DNA from: Aquisphaera insulae
GTDB lineage: Bacteria > Planctomycetota > Planctomycetia > Isosphaerales > Isosphaeraceae
Assembly: GCF_011064615.1 (NCBI RefSeq)
Contig: NZ_JAALJH010000003.1
Location: 186,001-250,000, forward strand
Length of the DNA stretch: 64,000 bases
Direction of reading: 5' to 3'
Below the pieces are notes generated by a model, which was not told where the DNA came from, made no database searches, and saw only the letters and a list, made by a program, of their open reading frames with translations. Below are positions 1-10,495 of this stretch, piece by piece (position 1 is the stretch's first letter; each line of letters begins with the position of its first letter). Position numbers and translations under genes: made by a program.

Positions 1-1
1 C

Positions 2-919
2 GGGATCCTGGAGCATGCCCGGCTGAGCCTCGAGCCGGCGATGGCCGCCGGGACGGCTTCGCGAGGGGACGAGATGGCGATCCATCCCCAGCGGGTCCTG
101 CTGTTCGAGTACGGCCCGAACGAGCGATTTGCGCTGCCGCTGCTCCAGATCCGCCGCGTGGTGATGAACGGGCTCGACCGGATCGAGCGGGTCGGCGAGG
201 ACGAGTTCGTGGCGGTCGACGGCCAGTCGATGCGCCTCCTGCGGCTCGACCGGTTGATCGCCGTCTCGAGCCCGGACGACTCGCGCCCGGGGCTCTCGCC
301 CCAGGCGGCGCTGATCGTGCCCAGGTTCGCATCCCGACCGACGGCGATCCTGGCGACGCGGATCGTGGATACGGAATCGCTCGCGGTCGACCTCCAACCC
401 CTTCCGGAGCACCAGGCGGGGATCGTCGGATCCGTCATCGTCCGCGGTCGGATGACCCTGCTCCTGGATCTGCAAGGCTTGATCCAGGGGCTCGCCGGCG
501 ACCGGGAACCGCGTGCCTCACGCCCGGCGGAGAGGGCGCGGGGGCCCGTGCGGGTGCTCGTGGTGGACGACACGCCGTTCTTCCTGGAGCTGATCCGCCG
601 CACCCTGGAATCGGAGGGCTACCAGGTCGCGACCGCCGCGAACGGCGCGCAGGGGGCGGCCCGGCTGTCATCGGGAGAGGCCTGCGACCTGATCGTCTCG
701 GACATCGAGATGCCCGTCATGGACGGCTGGGAGTTCGCCCGGGAAGTCCGCCGCCGTGGCCTCACCACGCCGATGCTGGCGCTGACCTCCCTGAGCGGGC
801 CGACCTACGAAAACAGGGCGAGGGAATGCGGCTTCGACGGCTACGAGGTGAAGCTCGACCAGGACCGTCTGCTGCGGACCGTCTCGCGGCTGCTGGCCAG
901 GAAGGGAGCCCCTTCGTGA
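2..919 (+). CDS. cheA: Hybrid CheA-type histidine kinase, C-terminal part (CheW-like P5 + receiver domain), cut by window edge
   Basis: The reading frame is open to the first base of the window, so only the C-terminus is visible. Counting from the internal ATG at 41, residues about 16-150 resemble the CheW-like P5 regulatory domain of CheA (FALPLLQIRRV, later LLLDLQGLIQ). Residues 170-288 form a response-regulator receiver domain: acidic pair VVDD at 174-177, phospho-acceptor D221 in SDIEMPVMDG, the conserved Thr in ALTS and Lys in YEVK. CheA with an attached receiver is common in chemosensory systems outside flagellar chemotaxis. The stop overlaps the GTG start of cheW (GTGA), so the genes are translationally coupled. 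A free-standing CheW-receiver (CheV-like) protein starting at 41 is possible. The open upstream frame and family pattern make a CheA tail more likely. Confidence 0.75.
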   Translation, partial: GILEHARLSLEPAMAAGTASRGDEMAIHPQRVLLFEYGPNERFALPLLQIRRVVMNGLDRIERVGEDEFVAVDGQSMRLLRLDRLIAVSSPDDSRPGLSPQAALIVPRFASRPTAILATRIVDTESLAVDLQPLPEHQAGIVGSVIVRGRMTLLLDLQGLIQGLAGDREPRASRPAERARGPVRVLVVDDTPFFLELIRRTLESEGYQVATAANGAQGAARLSSGEACDLIVSDIEMPVMDGWEFAREVRRRGLTTPMLALTSLSGPTYENRARECGFDGYEVKLDQDRLLRTVSRLLARKGAPS

Positions 920-1398
920 CGACTCCGGCGTCCCCCTCGGTGCGGATGTTCTGCACGTTCAGGCTCGACGGCCGGCGGTTCGGCTTCGACGTGCTCGACG
1001 TCAAGGAGATCACCACCAGGGCCTCGACGACCCGGGTGCACCATGCACCGGACGAGGTCCTGGGGCTGGTGAACATCCGGGGGCACGTCTACCTGATCCT
1101 GGATAGCCGCCGGTTGCTCGGCATGCCGGGCGACGCGGGGATCGACGACGGCCGTCTCATCCTGTTCAAGCCCTCGGTCGGCGGTGCGTTCGGCGTCGTC
1201 GTCGATGAGATCTCGGACATCCGGACCGTGGACGCAGCCCAGATCGAGCCGTTCGCCAGGGCGGACCGCGACGCCTCGGTGATGAGTCGATCGGACCTGA
1301 TCGATTGCGTCTGCAAGCTGGATGACGAGCTGCTCGTCGTCCTCAACCCGGGACGAATGCTCGCCGTGATCGAGGAGCCCCGCCAGGCCGCAACGTGA
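916..1398 (+). CDS. cheW: CheW chemosensory adaptor
   Basis: A 160-residue CheW-like protein that would bridge CheA and the transducer in the signalling array. Family features are the FRLDGRRFGFDVLDVKEI start, the VLGLVNIRGHVYLILD core and a C-terminal ELLVVLNPGRML strand. I chose GTG at 916 because it overlaps the cheA stop and is preceded by GGAAGGGAG at ideal spacing. An ATG further upstream in this frame would run deep into cheA. It is the second gene of the cheA-cheW-mcp-cheB-cheR operon. Confidence 0.88.
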   Translation: MTTPASPSVRMFCTFRLDGRRFGFDVLDVKEITTRASTTRVHHAPDEVLGLVNIRGHVYLILDSRRLLGMPGDAGIDDGRLILFKPSVGGAFGVVVDEISDIRTVDAAQIEPFARADRDASVMSRSDLIDCVCKLDDELLVVLNPGRMLAVIEEPRQAAT

Positions 1399-1437
1399 CG
1401 CTCCAGGCCCAACCATCCTACTCACTCGGGTCGCCCC

Positions 1438-3537
1438 ATGACGAACCTCAAGCTCTCGCACAAGATGTTGATCCTGTCGGCGATCCTGATGGGCTCCATG
1501 CTCGCGGTGGGACTCGGCGCCGCGAGCCGATTGGCGAACATCAACACCCAGATACGGGGACTCGTCGACCGGACCTTCGCGAAGCGCGAGGCGCTCGCCG
1601 AGGTCCAGACCAGGTTGCTGGAGTGCCTGCGGGCGCAGAAGAACGCCGTCATCGCCCCGGATGATGAGTCGTCGAAGGCCTTCGCCGCCGCTTCTCGCTC
1701 GTACCTGGCGGGCGTGAAGACCGCCATGGAGCGGCTCGGGGGATTAACGGCGGCCGAGCATGAAGACGCCGAGTCGGCGGCGACCGATGCGCTCGGGAAC
1801 GCGATCGACGCTTTCGCCAGTGTGAACGCCGAGACGCTGGACCTCGCGGTCCAGAACACCCATCCCAAGGCGAAACGGATCCTGAAGACGGACCTCCAGC
1901 GCCAGACCGACATCCTCACCTCGCTTCTCAGGAAGTGGATCGCCGTCCTGGCGTCGAAGTCGAGCACCTCGCCGGCCGACGCCGCGCGGCTGAGGTCGCT
2001 GGCCGAGGCCCAGGCCGCGGTGCTGGGGATGTATCCGGTCCTTGTCAGGCACATCGAGACCTCGAGCAAGGACGAGAAGGCCGCGGACGAGAAGAGGCTC
2101 GCGGAGCTGCTGAGTCAGGTCCAGGCCGTGCTGGCGGCGGCGAACGAGTGGGACCCGGCGGGCCAGGCGGAGGGCCGGGCGGCCCTGACCGAGGTCCGCT
2201 CGCTTCAGGCGGGGATCTTGAAGCTGTCCGACGTGGACTCCACCGGCAGAGCCATGGCCTTGAGCCTGGGCGAATCGGTGACCGTTGGGAATGATTGCGT
2301 CAAGGAGATCGGCGTCGTTGACGGGCTCCTCGCCACGGAGGCGACCACCGGTCGCGATCGTAGCGCCCTCGCCTATGTCACCGGCCTGGCCTGGATCCTC
2401 GGCGGCACGCTCGTGGGGCTCTCGCTGGGCTCGCTGGCGGCCTACTCCATCACGCGGAGGATCGTGACCGAGGTCGGAACCATCTCCGCGCAGCTCTCCC
2501 GATCGGCGGGCGACCTCTCCGACGTGTCGGACATGCTGGTCTCCCACAGCGAGCACGCTTCCCTGAAGGCGTCCAGCGTCGCGTCGGCGTCGGAGCAGCT
2601 CACGACGAACATCAGCACGATGGCCTCGGCCGCCGAGGAGATGAGCACGAGCGTGGCCTCGATCAGCTCCGCCAGCGAGGAGATGAGCATCAACGTCGGC
2701 ACGATCTCCTCGGCCGCCGAGCAGACGGCGACCAACGTGGACGTGGTTTCCGCCGCCGTGGCCGAGATCTCCAACTCTTTCGTGGACGTCCTGAAGGACG
2801 TCCAGGAAGGCTCGCAGGTCGCCGTCGAGGCGAGCCGGATGGCCGACTCGGCCTCGGAGACCATCCAGCTCCTGAACCGCTCCGGCGGCGAGATCAGCAA
2901 GGTCACCGAGGCCATCAAGATGATCGCCCTCCAGACCAACCTGCTGGCCCTCAACGCCACGATCGAGGCCACCTCCGCGGGCGAGGCCGGCCGCGGCTTC
3001 GCCGTCGTCGCGCACGAGATCAAGGAGCTGGCCAACCAGAGCGCGAAGGCGGCCGAGGACATCGCCCGGCGGATCGAAGGCGTCCAGGAGGACACGCGGA
3101 AATCCGTCCATGTGATCCAGGGTGTGTCGCACATCATCCGGGAAATCAACGCCTCTTCTGGTAGAATCTCGACGTCGGTCGAGAAGCAGACGCGGGCGGC
3201 GACGATGATCTCCCAGAACGTCTCGGAGGCGAACAAGGGGGTCGGCGATATCGCACGCTCGATCGCCGAGGTGGCCAAGGCCGCCGACGACATGTCCCGG
3301 AACGTCGCCGAGGCGGCGCGGGGGGCGACGGATGTCTCGCGGAATGTGACCGAGGCCGCGATGGCCGCCGGCGGGATCTCGGCGGACATCCACGGCGTCA
3401 GGGACACGTCGCGGGCCACCGCCGACGCGGCCGCCAGGATTCACGGCTCGGCCGAGCAGCTCGACCGGATCAGCAGGACGCTTCGGACCCTCATCGGACC
3501 GGCCAGGCCCCCTGTCGAGGATCCAACCGCCGCATGA
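1438..3537 (+). CDS. Methyl-accepting chemotaxis protein (transducer)
   Basis: A 699-residue transducer. The first membrane segment spans about residues 10-31, a helical sensor region reaches about 305, and a second membrane segment covers about 312-338. A long cytoplasmic coiled coil follows. The kinase-control tip is unmistakable at about 497-535 ([21 protein letters not shown] then [15 protein letters not shown]). After the second membrane segment no typical HAMP domain is obvious. There is instead a run of Ser/Glu-rich repeats of the type [19 protein letters not shown], which could be methylation sites. The C-terminus carries further short heptad repeats ([24 protein letters not shown]). 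It lies inside the che operon, and its stop overlaps the cheB start (ATGA), so it is very probably the dedicated receptor of this array. Confidence 0.93.
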   Translation: MTNLKLSHKMLILSAILMGSMLAVGLGAASRLANINTQIRGLVDRTFAKREALAEVQTRLLECLRAQKNAVIAPDDESSKAFAAASRSYLAGVKTAMERLGGLTAAEHEDAESAATDALGNAIDAFASVNAETLDLAVQNTHPKAKRILKTDLQRQTDILTSLLRKWIAVLASKSSTSPADAARLRSLAEAQAAVLGMYPVLVRHIETSSKDEKAADEKRLAELLSQVQAVLAAANEWDPAGQAEGRAALTEVRSLQAGILKLSDVDSTGRAMALSLGESVTVGNDCVKEIGVVDGLLATEATTGRDRSALAYVTGLAWILGGTLVGLSLGSLAAYSITRRIVTEVGTISAQLSRSAGDLSDVSDMLVSHSEHASLKASSVASASEQLTTNISTMASAAEEMSTSVASISSASEEMSINVGTISSAAEQTATNVDVVSAAVAEISNSFVDVLKDVQEGSQVAVEASRMADSASETIQLLNRSGGEISKVTEAIKMIALQTNLLALNATIEATSAGEAGRGFAVVAHEIKELANQSAKAAEDIARRIEGVQEDTRKSVHVIQGVSHIIREINASSGRISTSVEKQTRAATMISQNVSEANKGVGDIARSIAEVAKAADDMSRNVAEAARGATDVSRNVTEAAMAAGGISADIHGVRDTSRATADAAARIHGSAEQLDRISRTLRTLIGPARPPVEDPTAA

Positions 3538-4616
3538 CTCACGACTCGCTCCAGGTCCTCATCGTCGACGATTCCCGGATCTTCCGATCGGCCGTGGAGG
3601 ACGCGCTCAAGGGGCTCCCGGGCGTGCAGGTCGTCGGCTCGGTCTGGAACGGCGACAAGGCTATCGATTTCGTCCGCGACTCGCCCCCGGACCTGGTGAC
3701 GCTGGACCTCAACATGCCGGGCCGCGGCGGCCTGGAGACCCTGGATGAGATCCGAAGGCTGAGCCAATCTCGCCCCGATCGAGCCCCCGTCGGCATCCTC
3801 CTCCTGAGTGCGCTGACGGAGCGTGGCGCCGCCGTCACCGTGGAAGGACTGGCGCGCGGGGCGTTCGACTTCATCCGCAAGCCGGACGGTCCGGACCGGG
3901 CGGCGAACGCGGCGGCCCTCCGGCAGGAGCTGCACGACAAGATCCGCCTCTTCTCGCTCCGACGAAGGCGAGCCGCATCCGCGACGTCGCCCCCTCCCGC
4001 GCCTGCCGACGCGCCCCCCGTCGCGGCGGGGGGGCGATACCGGGCCGTCGTCATCGGCTCGTCAACGGGCGGTCCCGAAGCCCTGGCTACCATCCTCCCC
4101 GAGTTGACCAGGCATGCGTCGGCCCCCCTGTTCCTCGTCCAGCACCTGCCGCAGGGCATGACTCGCTACTTCGCGGAGAGCCTGGCCAGGAAATGCTCCT
4201 ACCGCGTCGTCGAGGCCTCGCACACGGAGGGCGTCGAGGCCCGGACGGCCTATGTCGCACCGGGCGGGAAGCACATGATCGTCCGAAGGCACCTCGATGG
4301 GCGCCAGATTGCCCTCAACGACCAGCCGCCGGAGAACGGCTGCCGGCCTTCCGTGGATGTCCTCTTCCGATCCGTCGCCGAGGCCTACCCGCGCTCCGTG
4401 CTCGCCATCGTCCTCTCCGGCATGGGGACCGACGGGGCCAGGGGGCTGGGCCCCCTGAAGCGTAAGGGGGCCTACGTGATCGCACAGGACGAGGCGACGA
4501 GCGTGGTCTGGGGGATGCCCGGGGCCGCGGTCGCCACCGGAATCGTCGACGAGATCTTGCCGCTCGATCGAATCGGGCCGAGGGCCGCAGCCCTGCTGGG
4601 GAACGCGTCCCCATGA
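3534..4616 (+). CDS. cheB: CheB protein-glutamate methylesterase/deamidase
   Basis: A 360-residue response-regulator methylesterase that removes methyl groups from transducer glutamates. The receiver domain comes first ([10 protein letters not shown]; phospho-acceptor D58 in [11 protein letters not shown]). A proline/alanine-rich linker at about 145-165 follows, then the catalytic domain. Catalytic residues can be placed: S177 in GSSTGGP, H204 in VQHLPQGM and D300 in [10 protein letters not shown]. The start overlaps the transducer stop by ATGA, and its own stop overlaps cheR. All expected family residues are present, so it should be active. Confidence 0.95.
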   Translation: MTHDSLQVLIVDDSRIFRSAVEDALKGLPGVQVVGSVWNGDKAIDFVRDSPPDLVTLDLNMPGRGGLETLDEIRRLSQSRPDRAPVGILLLSALTERGAAVTVEGLARGAFDFIRKPDGPDRAANAAALRQELHDKIRLFSLRRRRAASATSPPPAPADAPPVAAGGRYRAVVIGSSTGGPEALATILPELTRHASAPLFLVQHLPQGMTRYFAESLARKCSYRVVEASHTEGVEARTAYVAPGGKHMIVRRHLDGRQIALNDQPPENGCRPSVDVLFRSVAEAYPRSVLAIVLSGMGTDGARGLGPLKRKGAYVIAQDEATSVVWGMPGAAVATGIVDEILPLDRIGPRAAALLGNASP

Positions 4617-5473
4617 AACTGACGTCCGGCGCGTTCCAGGCACTTCGCAAGGCGATCCACGACCTCTGCGGCATCGTGATCGGCGAGGACAAGCGCTATC
4701 TCATCACCTCGCGATTGGAGCCGATCCTCAGGCAGTACGGATTGCCGTCCTATGACGCCCTGGTGGCGGCACTGGGCCAGGCGAATTCCCTGGCCATCCA
4801 GGAGCAGATCGTCGAGGCGATCACCACCAGGGAAACCTCCTTCAATCGGGACGGGCATCCTTTCGACGAGCTCCGCCGGTCGATCCTCCCCGCCATCGCG
4901 GATCGCCTGCGAGAGCGACGCGCCGCGAGGCCGGGGCTGGAAACCGCCAGGGCCCGGATCTGGTGCGTGGCGGTGGCCACGGGCCAGGAGGCCTACAGCG
5001 TGGCGATGGCGGTGGCCGATGTCCTCGCCGGCCGACCGGGGATCGGGCTGAGGCCCGAGGACTTCCCAATCCTCGCCTCGGACATCTCCCAGACCGCGCT
5101 GGCCGTCGCACGCGGCGGCCGATACACCTCCGCGGAGATCCTTCGCGGCAATTCCCCCGCGCAGCAGGCTCGCTACTTCAGCCCCGTCGATCGCGGCTGG
5201 GTCGTCGACGAACGGCTCCGCCGGACCATCGAGTTCCGTCGGCTCAACGTCGCCCGTCCCCTGCCGAACCTGGGGAACTTCGACCTCATCCTCTGCCGCA
5301 ACCTCCTGATCTACTTCGATGAGAGCCATCAGCGCCGCCTCTGCCAGGCCCTGCATCGTGCGCTCAATCCCGGCGGCTTCCTGCTGATCGGCGCGGCCGA
5401 GAGCCTCTACCGAGTGACCGATACCTTCACGCCCGTGCGGATGGGCAGCACGATCGTCCACGTGAAGCCCTGA
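4613..5473 (+). CDS. cheR: CheR chemotaxis protein methyltransferase
   Basis: A 286-residue SAM-dependent methyltransferase that methylates transducer glutamates, opposing CheB. The N-terminal helical domain carries the family signature (FQALRKAIHDLCGI, TSRLEPILRQYG). TTRETSFNRDGHPF follows, then the Rossmann core with VAVATGQEAYSVAM near 118-131, LASDISQTALAVA, and CRNLLIYF near 228. The ATG lies in an ATGA overlap with the cheB stop, which fixes the start. It is the last gene of the operon. No free-standing cheY was seen, so output may run through the receiver on CheA or an unlinked regulator. Confidence 0.95.
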   Translation: MKLTSGAFQALRKAIHDLCGIVIGEDKRYLITSRLEPILRQYGLPSYDALVAALGQANSLAIQEQIVEAITTRETSFNRDGHPFDELRRSILPAIADRLRERRAARPGLETARARIWCVAVATGQEAYSVAMAVADVLAGRPGIGLRPEDFPILASDISQTALAVARGGRYTSAEILRGNSPAQQARYFSPVDRGWVVDERLRRTIEFRRLNVARPLPNLGNFDLILCRNLLIYFDESHQRRLCQALHRALNPGGFLLIGAAESLYRVTDTFTPVRMGSTIVHVKP

Positions 5474-5598
5474 AGCTCCCGACCGACCGCCTTCCCGGAG
5501 AGCGGCCCCGATCGCGCCGCGGGACACCCCGATCATGAACAGGCGAACTCAGTGAAGTTGCGTCACCCTGAAAAACTGGACCCTTGGACGAAAGTCCA

Positions 5599-5627
5599 TC
5601 GACACCCGAGGTTGTGGCGGCTAGAAT
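5599..5627 (+). promoter_or_regulatory. Predicted sigma-70-type promoter
   Basis: A -35 box TCGACA at 5599-5604 and a -10 box TAGAAT at 5622-5627 are separated by 17 bases. They lie about 110 bases upstream of the small conserved gene at 5736. Both boxes match consensus at 5 of 6 positions. This is a pattern match only. Confidence 0.5.
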
Positions 5628-5735
5628 TGGCCGGGTGAGGACTCAGGATGAGCCGGCGAAACGGGTTGGGGACGCACGGGACGGCGGTCCCCGCCGCTTC
5701 CTTCGACGGATTCCGAGATGCGCCGGGGAGGATCG

Positions 5736-6182
5736 ATGGGACCTGCCGAGATCATCGCCAGCCTGAAGGAGCTGTGCGCCCAGAAGGGACCGCGGCTCAC
5801 CACCGAGGACATCGTAGCCTGGATCGACGAGCACAACGGTTTCGAAACCAACGCGGAACTCGTCCAGTTCGCCAAGAAGATGAAGGCTCGGCAGTATGCC
5901 CGGCAGCTCGAGGTCGAGGACGAGGAGTCCGGCCTGAGGATCAAGCGGCTCTGGAGCTTCTACGATGCCCGCAAGGCGCGGCGTTTCTACGTGGATGTGC
6001 TCGACATGCCCGAGGACGAGCGGCGGCGGCTGATCCGCCAGTACGCCCGGTTCCTCAAGCAGTTGCGAAGCATCCGCAAGGCGATGGCGGACTACTTCGC
6101 CGGCCAGCAGTTCTTCGACTTCTATCAGGCCGACGACGAGCCCCAGGCCATCGCCCCGATGGCCCCGATATCGCTCCCTTAA
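5736..6182 (+). CDS. Conserved hypothetical protein, charged and helical
   Basis: A 148-residue soluble protein of unknown function. I chose ATG at 5736 (MGPAEIIASLKEL) because GGGGAGG sits just upstream at good spacing. The in-frame ATG at 5718 lacks a ribosome site. Predicted helices carry many Arg/Lys/Glu residues (ARKARRFYVDVLDMPEDERRR). The C-terminus is hydrophobic and proline-rich. No signal peptide or membrane segment is seen. A helix-rich DNA- or protein-binding role is conceivable, but nothing in the sequence shows it. Its TAA stop shares the palindrome TTAA at 6179-6182 with the stop of the convergent downstream gene. Confidence 0.7.
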   Translation: MGPAEIIASLKELCAQKGPRLTTEDIVAWIDEHNGFETNAELVQFAKKMKARQYARQLEVEDEESGLRIKRLWSFYDARKARRFYVDVLDMPEDERRRLIRQYARFLKQLRSIRKAMADYFAGQQFFDFYQADDEPQAIAPMAPISLP

Positions 6183-7306
6183 TAGTCCTTCAGGATGCCC
6201 GCGAGCGTCTGCGTGCTGTAGGCTTGCGGGCCGGTCATCGGCACGTTGACGCCCGCGAAGAAGAACCAGAGGCCCGGCAGGGCGGTGAGATGGCACCGCA
6301 TGCCCGGCGTGAGGCTGAAATAGGTCTCATGGCGCGGGTGGCCCTCGACGACCGAGTTCTGAGTGGCCACGAGGTCCAGCCAGAGCATGTGGATCCAGCC
6401 GTCCTTGTTGCCGGCGAAATATCGGCCCACGGCGACGTTGTTGATGATCGAGGTGTAGCCCGAGGTCGGGGTGTGGCTGAGCGGGACGCTGACGCCGTGC
6501 TCGGTCCTCAGGACCCACTGGCCGAAGGGGTTCCACCAGGTCTGATACATGGGCGTGATCGAGGTTACGCCGTTGCCGTTCATGTAATCCCCGGTGGGCG
6601 TGCGGATCGCGACGTTGATGATCTGGCCGAAGTCCTTGGCCTCGGAGAGCTGCAAGCGGACGTGCCAGGTCATGTCGCCGAAGTTGTTGTGATAGTTGTT
6701 GAGAGGCCCCCCCTTGCTCGAGGTGACGAAGGGGATGTCCACCTGGGCTTCGAACCGGCGGTTGAGGGGGACGAAGAGGGTGTACTGGCCGAAATAGCGA
6801 TTGCCGATCGTCGAGTTGACCCCCTGCGTGTAGCCGAAGACCAGGAACCAGGCGCGGAAGAAATGCCCCCCGAACGCACCCACCCATCCCTGCCGCGGCA
6901 CGCCGTTGTTGCTGGCCGCGGGGAGGACGAACGGCTCGTCCCAGCCCTCGGTGAAGAAACCGCGCAACGAGAGCGGCGTCCACCGGGCCTGGGCTTCCTC
7001 CGAGAAGATGTCATCGAAGATCGACGCGCGGATGACCTCGAGGGTGGACCGCCGGGCCGGGAACACGCCCGGGGCGGCGATGGGGCCGGCCGGCGTCGAG
7101 AAGGCCTCCGGGCCGAGCGGACCGGCGGAAGGTTGGGCCGGGATCGTCGTCCCCGGGGCAAGATCGCCGCCCGTCGCGGGCAGGGGGGGGAGGTCCGCCG
7201 TCGGCGGGTCGGCCTGGGCGTGAGCCTCGACGACGAGGCATGCGGACAGGATCCCGACGACACAACCTCGCAGGACGCAACGGCCAACATCACCGGCAAA
7301 CGCCAT
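6179..7306 (-). CDS. Secreted or outer-membrane protein of unknown function, probable beta-barrel
   Basis: A 375-residue exported protein. The start at 7306 (MAFAGDVGRCVLRG) is preceded by AGGAG at 9 bases. It gives a classic signal peptide with hydrophobic core VVGILSACLVV and a likely cleavage after AHA at about residue 32. A Pro/Ala-rich linker follows, then alternating aromatic/polar strands (TWHVRLQLSEAKDFG, VAIRTPTGDYMNG, FGQWVLRTEHGVSVPLSH). The PTGD turn recalls the Phenol_MetA_deg family of outer-membrane proteins. A barrel porin or transporter is therefore plausible but unproven. The frame can be extended upstream to 7366, but that extension would spoil the signal peptide. Confidence 0.75.
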   Translation of the reverse strand: MAFAGDVGRCVLRGCVVGILSACLVVEAHAQADPPTADLPPLPATGGDLAPGTTIPAQPSAGPLGPEAFSTPAGPIAAPGVFPARRSTLEVIRASIFDDIFSEEAQARWTPLSLRGFFTEGWDEPFVLPAASNNGVPRQGWVGAFGGHFFRAWFLVFGYTQGVNSTIGNRYFGQYTLFVPLNRRFEAQVDIPFVTSSKGGPLNNYHNNFGDMTWHVRLQLSEAKDFGQIINVAIRTPTGDYMNGNGVTSITPMYQTWWNPFGQWVLRTEHGVSVPLSHTPTSGYTSIINNVAVGRYFAGNKDGWIHMLWLDLVATQNSVVEGHPRHETYFSLTPGMRCHLTALPGLWFFFAGVNVPMTGPQAYSTQTLAGILKDY

Positions 7307-7662
7307 CGGTTTCAACTCCTCGGCGGGTCGAAGACGGCTTCGTCCCCCCGCGCTCGGGCGGGGCACCAGCCAACCATCACCACGACCCCGATTATCGGCA
7401 CTTTCGCCACCTTCGATTCAAGTGTTCCTGAAAGAACGACCCGCGGTGGGAGGGACGGTAATCCCGAGCGATCGGAGCGTGCAGCCGGGCCGGCGCGAGG
7501 GAGGTCGGCGGAGTTTTTTGGGCCCCGGCCTTGCCGAGCAGCCGGGGAGATCGTTACCATGACCTATCGCGCTGATCGGCGTGCGCCGTCTCAGCGGAGG
7601 GAATCGAATCTCTTGCAATCGTCCCGCCGGACGGTATAGTAGACGATTTCACGGCCCAGGTT
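7307..7662. other. Divergent intergenic region between exported protein gene and tRNA operon
   Basis: About 355 bases without a convincing gene. Toward the tRNA genes it holds the promoter listed at 7613-7640. Toward the minus-strand gene a weak candidate exists: TTGAAT (complement of 7416-7421) and GATAAT (complement of 7391-7396), with a long 19-base spacer. Confidence 0.5.
7613..7640 (+). promoter_or_regulatory. Predicted promoter of the tRNA-tuf operon
   Basis: TTGCAA at 7613-7618 and TATAGT at 7635-7640 have a 16-base spacer and end 22 bases before the first tRNA. Match quality and position fit a strong stable-RNA promoter. Confidence 0.65.
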
Positions 7663-7735
7663 GCTGGCGTAGCTCAACCGGCAGAGCAACGGTTTTGTAA
7701 ACCGTAGGTTGTGAGTTCGACTCTCACCGCCAGCT
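7663..7735 (+). tRNA. tRNA-Thr (anticodon TGT)
   Basis: A complete 73-base cloverleaf. The acceptor stem GCTGGCG pairs with CGCCAGC. The anticodon stem is ACGGT/ACCGT with loop TTTGTAA, anticodon at 7696-7698. The T-arm loop TTCGA is present and CCA is not encoded. It is first of four tRNAs upstream of tuf, in the same order as thrU-tyrU-glyT-thrT in E. coli. Confidence 0.97.
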
Positions 7736-7847
7736 CTGCTCGCTTCAGGCGACGATCGCCGCATCACCCGGTTTCCCGAGAGAAGCACGCCGAACGGAAG
7801 CGAGTCTGATTCGATTCAAGACCGGGGATGATTGACGAACCCAAGAC

Positions 7848-7929
7848 GGGTGGATACCCAAGCGGCCAAAGGGGCCAGACTGTAAATCTGGTGGCATTGC
7901 CTTCGCAGGTTCGAATCCTGCTCCACCCA
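7848..7929 (+). tRNA. tRNA-Tyr (anticodon GTA)
   Basis: An 82-base tRNA with the long variable arm expected of bacterial tRNA-Tyr. The acceptor stem GGGTGGA pairs with TCCACCC. The anticodon stem is CCAGA/TCTGG and the anticodon lies at 7882-7884. It is second in the cluster, and CCA is not encoded. Confidence 0.97.
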
Positions 7930-8022
7930 TCCGAACCGTCAGCCGGCAGGAAAGCTCAGGAGAACCAGGAGCCATCGACCCGGTCGAGTGAGGACGAGAC
8001 GACCAGCATCCAAGATTCCAAA

Positions 8023-8093
8023 GCGGGTGTAGCTCAATGGTAGAGCCCCTGCCTTCCAAGCAGGCTACGTGGGTTCGATTCCCATCACCCGCT
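8023..8093 (+). tRNA. tRNA-Gly (anticodon TCC)
   Basis: A 71-base tRNA. The acceptor stem GCGGGTG pairs with CACCCGC. The anticodon stem is CCTGC/GCAGG with anticodon at 8055-8057, and the T-loop TTCGATT is present. It is third in the cluster, and CCA is not encoded. Confidence 0.97.
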
Positions 8094-8197
8094 CTGCTCG
8101 CATGGGAGAGCGAACCCCGAGAAGAGACAGGCGAAGAGGCGGCGTGGGGCACGCCGGATGGAAGGGTAGAAAGAGACGACATCGCGACAAAACACAA

Positions 8198-8270
<73 letters not shown>

Positions 8271-8437
8271 CTTGGGTCGTTGCCCAAGAATTCGGGCGTC
8301 ATGATTGACGTGCTCAGCGGTCGACCCCGGGCTGCTGGGATGGCCGTCCGAAAGCGGACTTTGCTGGCGGGGAGGGGTGCCGCAGGCTCCCGCCGTTTTG
8401 ACTTCGACTCCAGGATGCCGAAAAGGCGCTATCGCAC

Positions 8438-9649
<1,212 letters not shown>

Positions 9650-9671
9650 CCGCCGTCGCCGGGGGGACGAG

Positions 9672-9693
9672 GGGCACCCCCGCGAGGGTGCCC
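9672..9693 (+). terminator. Hairpin after tuf (possible attenuator or processing site)
   Basis: A perfect 8-bp stem GGGCACCC/GGGTGCCC (9672-9679 with 9686-9693) with a 6-base loop lies 23 bases after the tuf stop. There is no T run, so it may be only a partial terminator or an mRNA-end stabiliser. Confidence 0.45.
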
Positions 9694-9759
9694 GTGGGGC
9701 CGGCCCGGCCGTGCACTTGACGCGGCGGGACTGGCCCCGACATCATTGATCGAGCGAAA

Positions 9760-9788
9760 TTGACCAGGGTTGTGTAGTCGAAGATGAT
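9760..9788 (+). promoter_or_regulatory. Candidate promoter upstream of rpmG
   Basis: TTGACC at 9760-9765 and GATGAT at 9783-9788 have a 17-base spacer and lie about 90 bases before rpmG. A second weak pair, TTGACG at 9717 and CATCAT at 9741, lies just upstream. They would allow rpmG-secE-nusG transcription independent of tuf. Confidence 0.4.
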
Positions 9789-9880
9789 CCAGGGTCCTCA
9801 GTGGCGGCCGATCGACCCGCGAATGGCGGGCTCATCGGTCGCCGGACCTTTGCAGGGAGCCGGATAGGAGCGGCGTCGTC

Positions 9881-10033
9881 ATGCGTGAGTATGTATGGCT
9901 GGAATGCACGACCTGCGGGGACCGGAACTACCGGGTCCAGAAAGAAACCCGCGGTGCCGGCCGGCTGGAACTGAAGAAGTACTGCCGCCGCGAGCGCAAG
10001 CACACTCCCCACAAGGAGTCGCGGAAGAAGTGA
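9881..10033 (+). CDS. rpmG: 50S ribosomal protein L33
   Basis: A 50-residue protein too short for most gene lists. It begins MREYVWLECTTCGDRNY and has the L33 core LELKKYC, then RKHTPHKE. An ATAGGAG-type site lies about 10 bases before the ATG. L33 exists in a zinc-ribbon form with two CxxC pairs and a cysteine-free form. Here the first pair (CTTC) is intact but the second is reduced to one Cys (YCRRERKHT). This looks like an intermediate that may bind zinc poorly or use another ligand. Its place between tuf and tRNA-Trp/secE is the usual one. Confidence 0.95.
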   Translation: MREYVWLECTTCGDRNYRVQKETRGAGRLELKKYCRRERKHTPHKESRKK

Positions 10034-10244
10034 GCGGTCGTCCCGACGCCCCGCCGAAGGACCTCGCCCCTTGCGGGCCGGCCCCGGCGGGGGCGGGAAT
10101 CCCGCGGGACGGCGAAATCGGCCGCATTCGCCGTCCTCTCGATAGAGGAGGTGCGGCGGCGACCATCGTGACCAAGGCTTGCCGGGAACACCGAGATCGC
10201 GGTCGATGAGGCGGAGTGCTCCTCCACTCCGGCCGCGAAACGAT

Positions 10245-10317
10245 ACGAGCGTAGCTCAATTGGCAGAGCACCGGTTTCCAAAACCGGCGGTTGGGGGTTC
10301 GATTCCCTCCGCTCGTG
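10245..10317 (+). tRNA. tRNA-Trp (anticodon CCA)
   Basis: A 73-base tRNA. The acceptor stem ACGAGCG pairs with CGCTCGT, with discriminator G as expected for Trp. The anticodon stem is CCGGT/ACCGG with anticodon at 10278-10280. It lies between rpmG and secE, a common bacterial arrangement. Confidence 0.97.
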
Positions 10318-10495
10318 CTGCGGCAAGCCTCCCCGATCGTCGTCGCCACGCCACCCAGTAGATCCCCGGTCGGTTCGGTGCCGACGGATCGCAGGCGTGA
10401 GGCGACCTGCGGCCCGGCATCCGCCGTCACTCGTTCGCGTCGAGCGACCGCCAGGAACGTGCCTGCCGGGGCGGATTCCCCGGTGAACCTCAGAG

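Noticed and set aside
5648..7639. A 663-codon plus-strand frame crossing 5648-7639
   Set aside because: It overlaps the small conserved gene in another frame and runs antisense to the signal-peptide-bearing gene at 6179-7306. Its composition is shadow-like.
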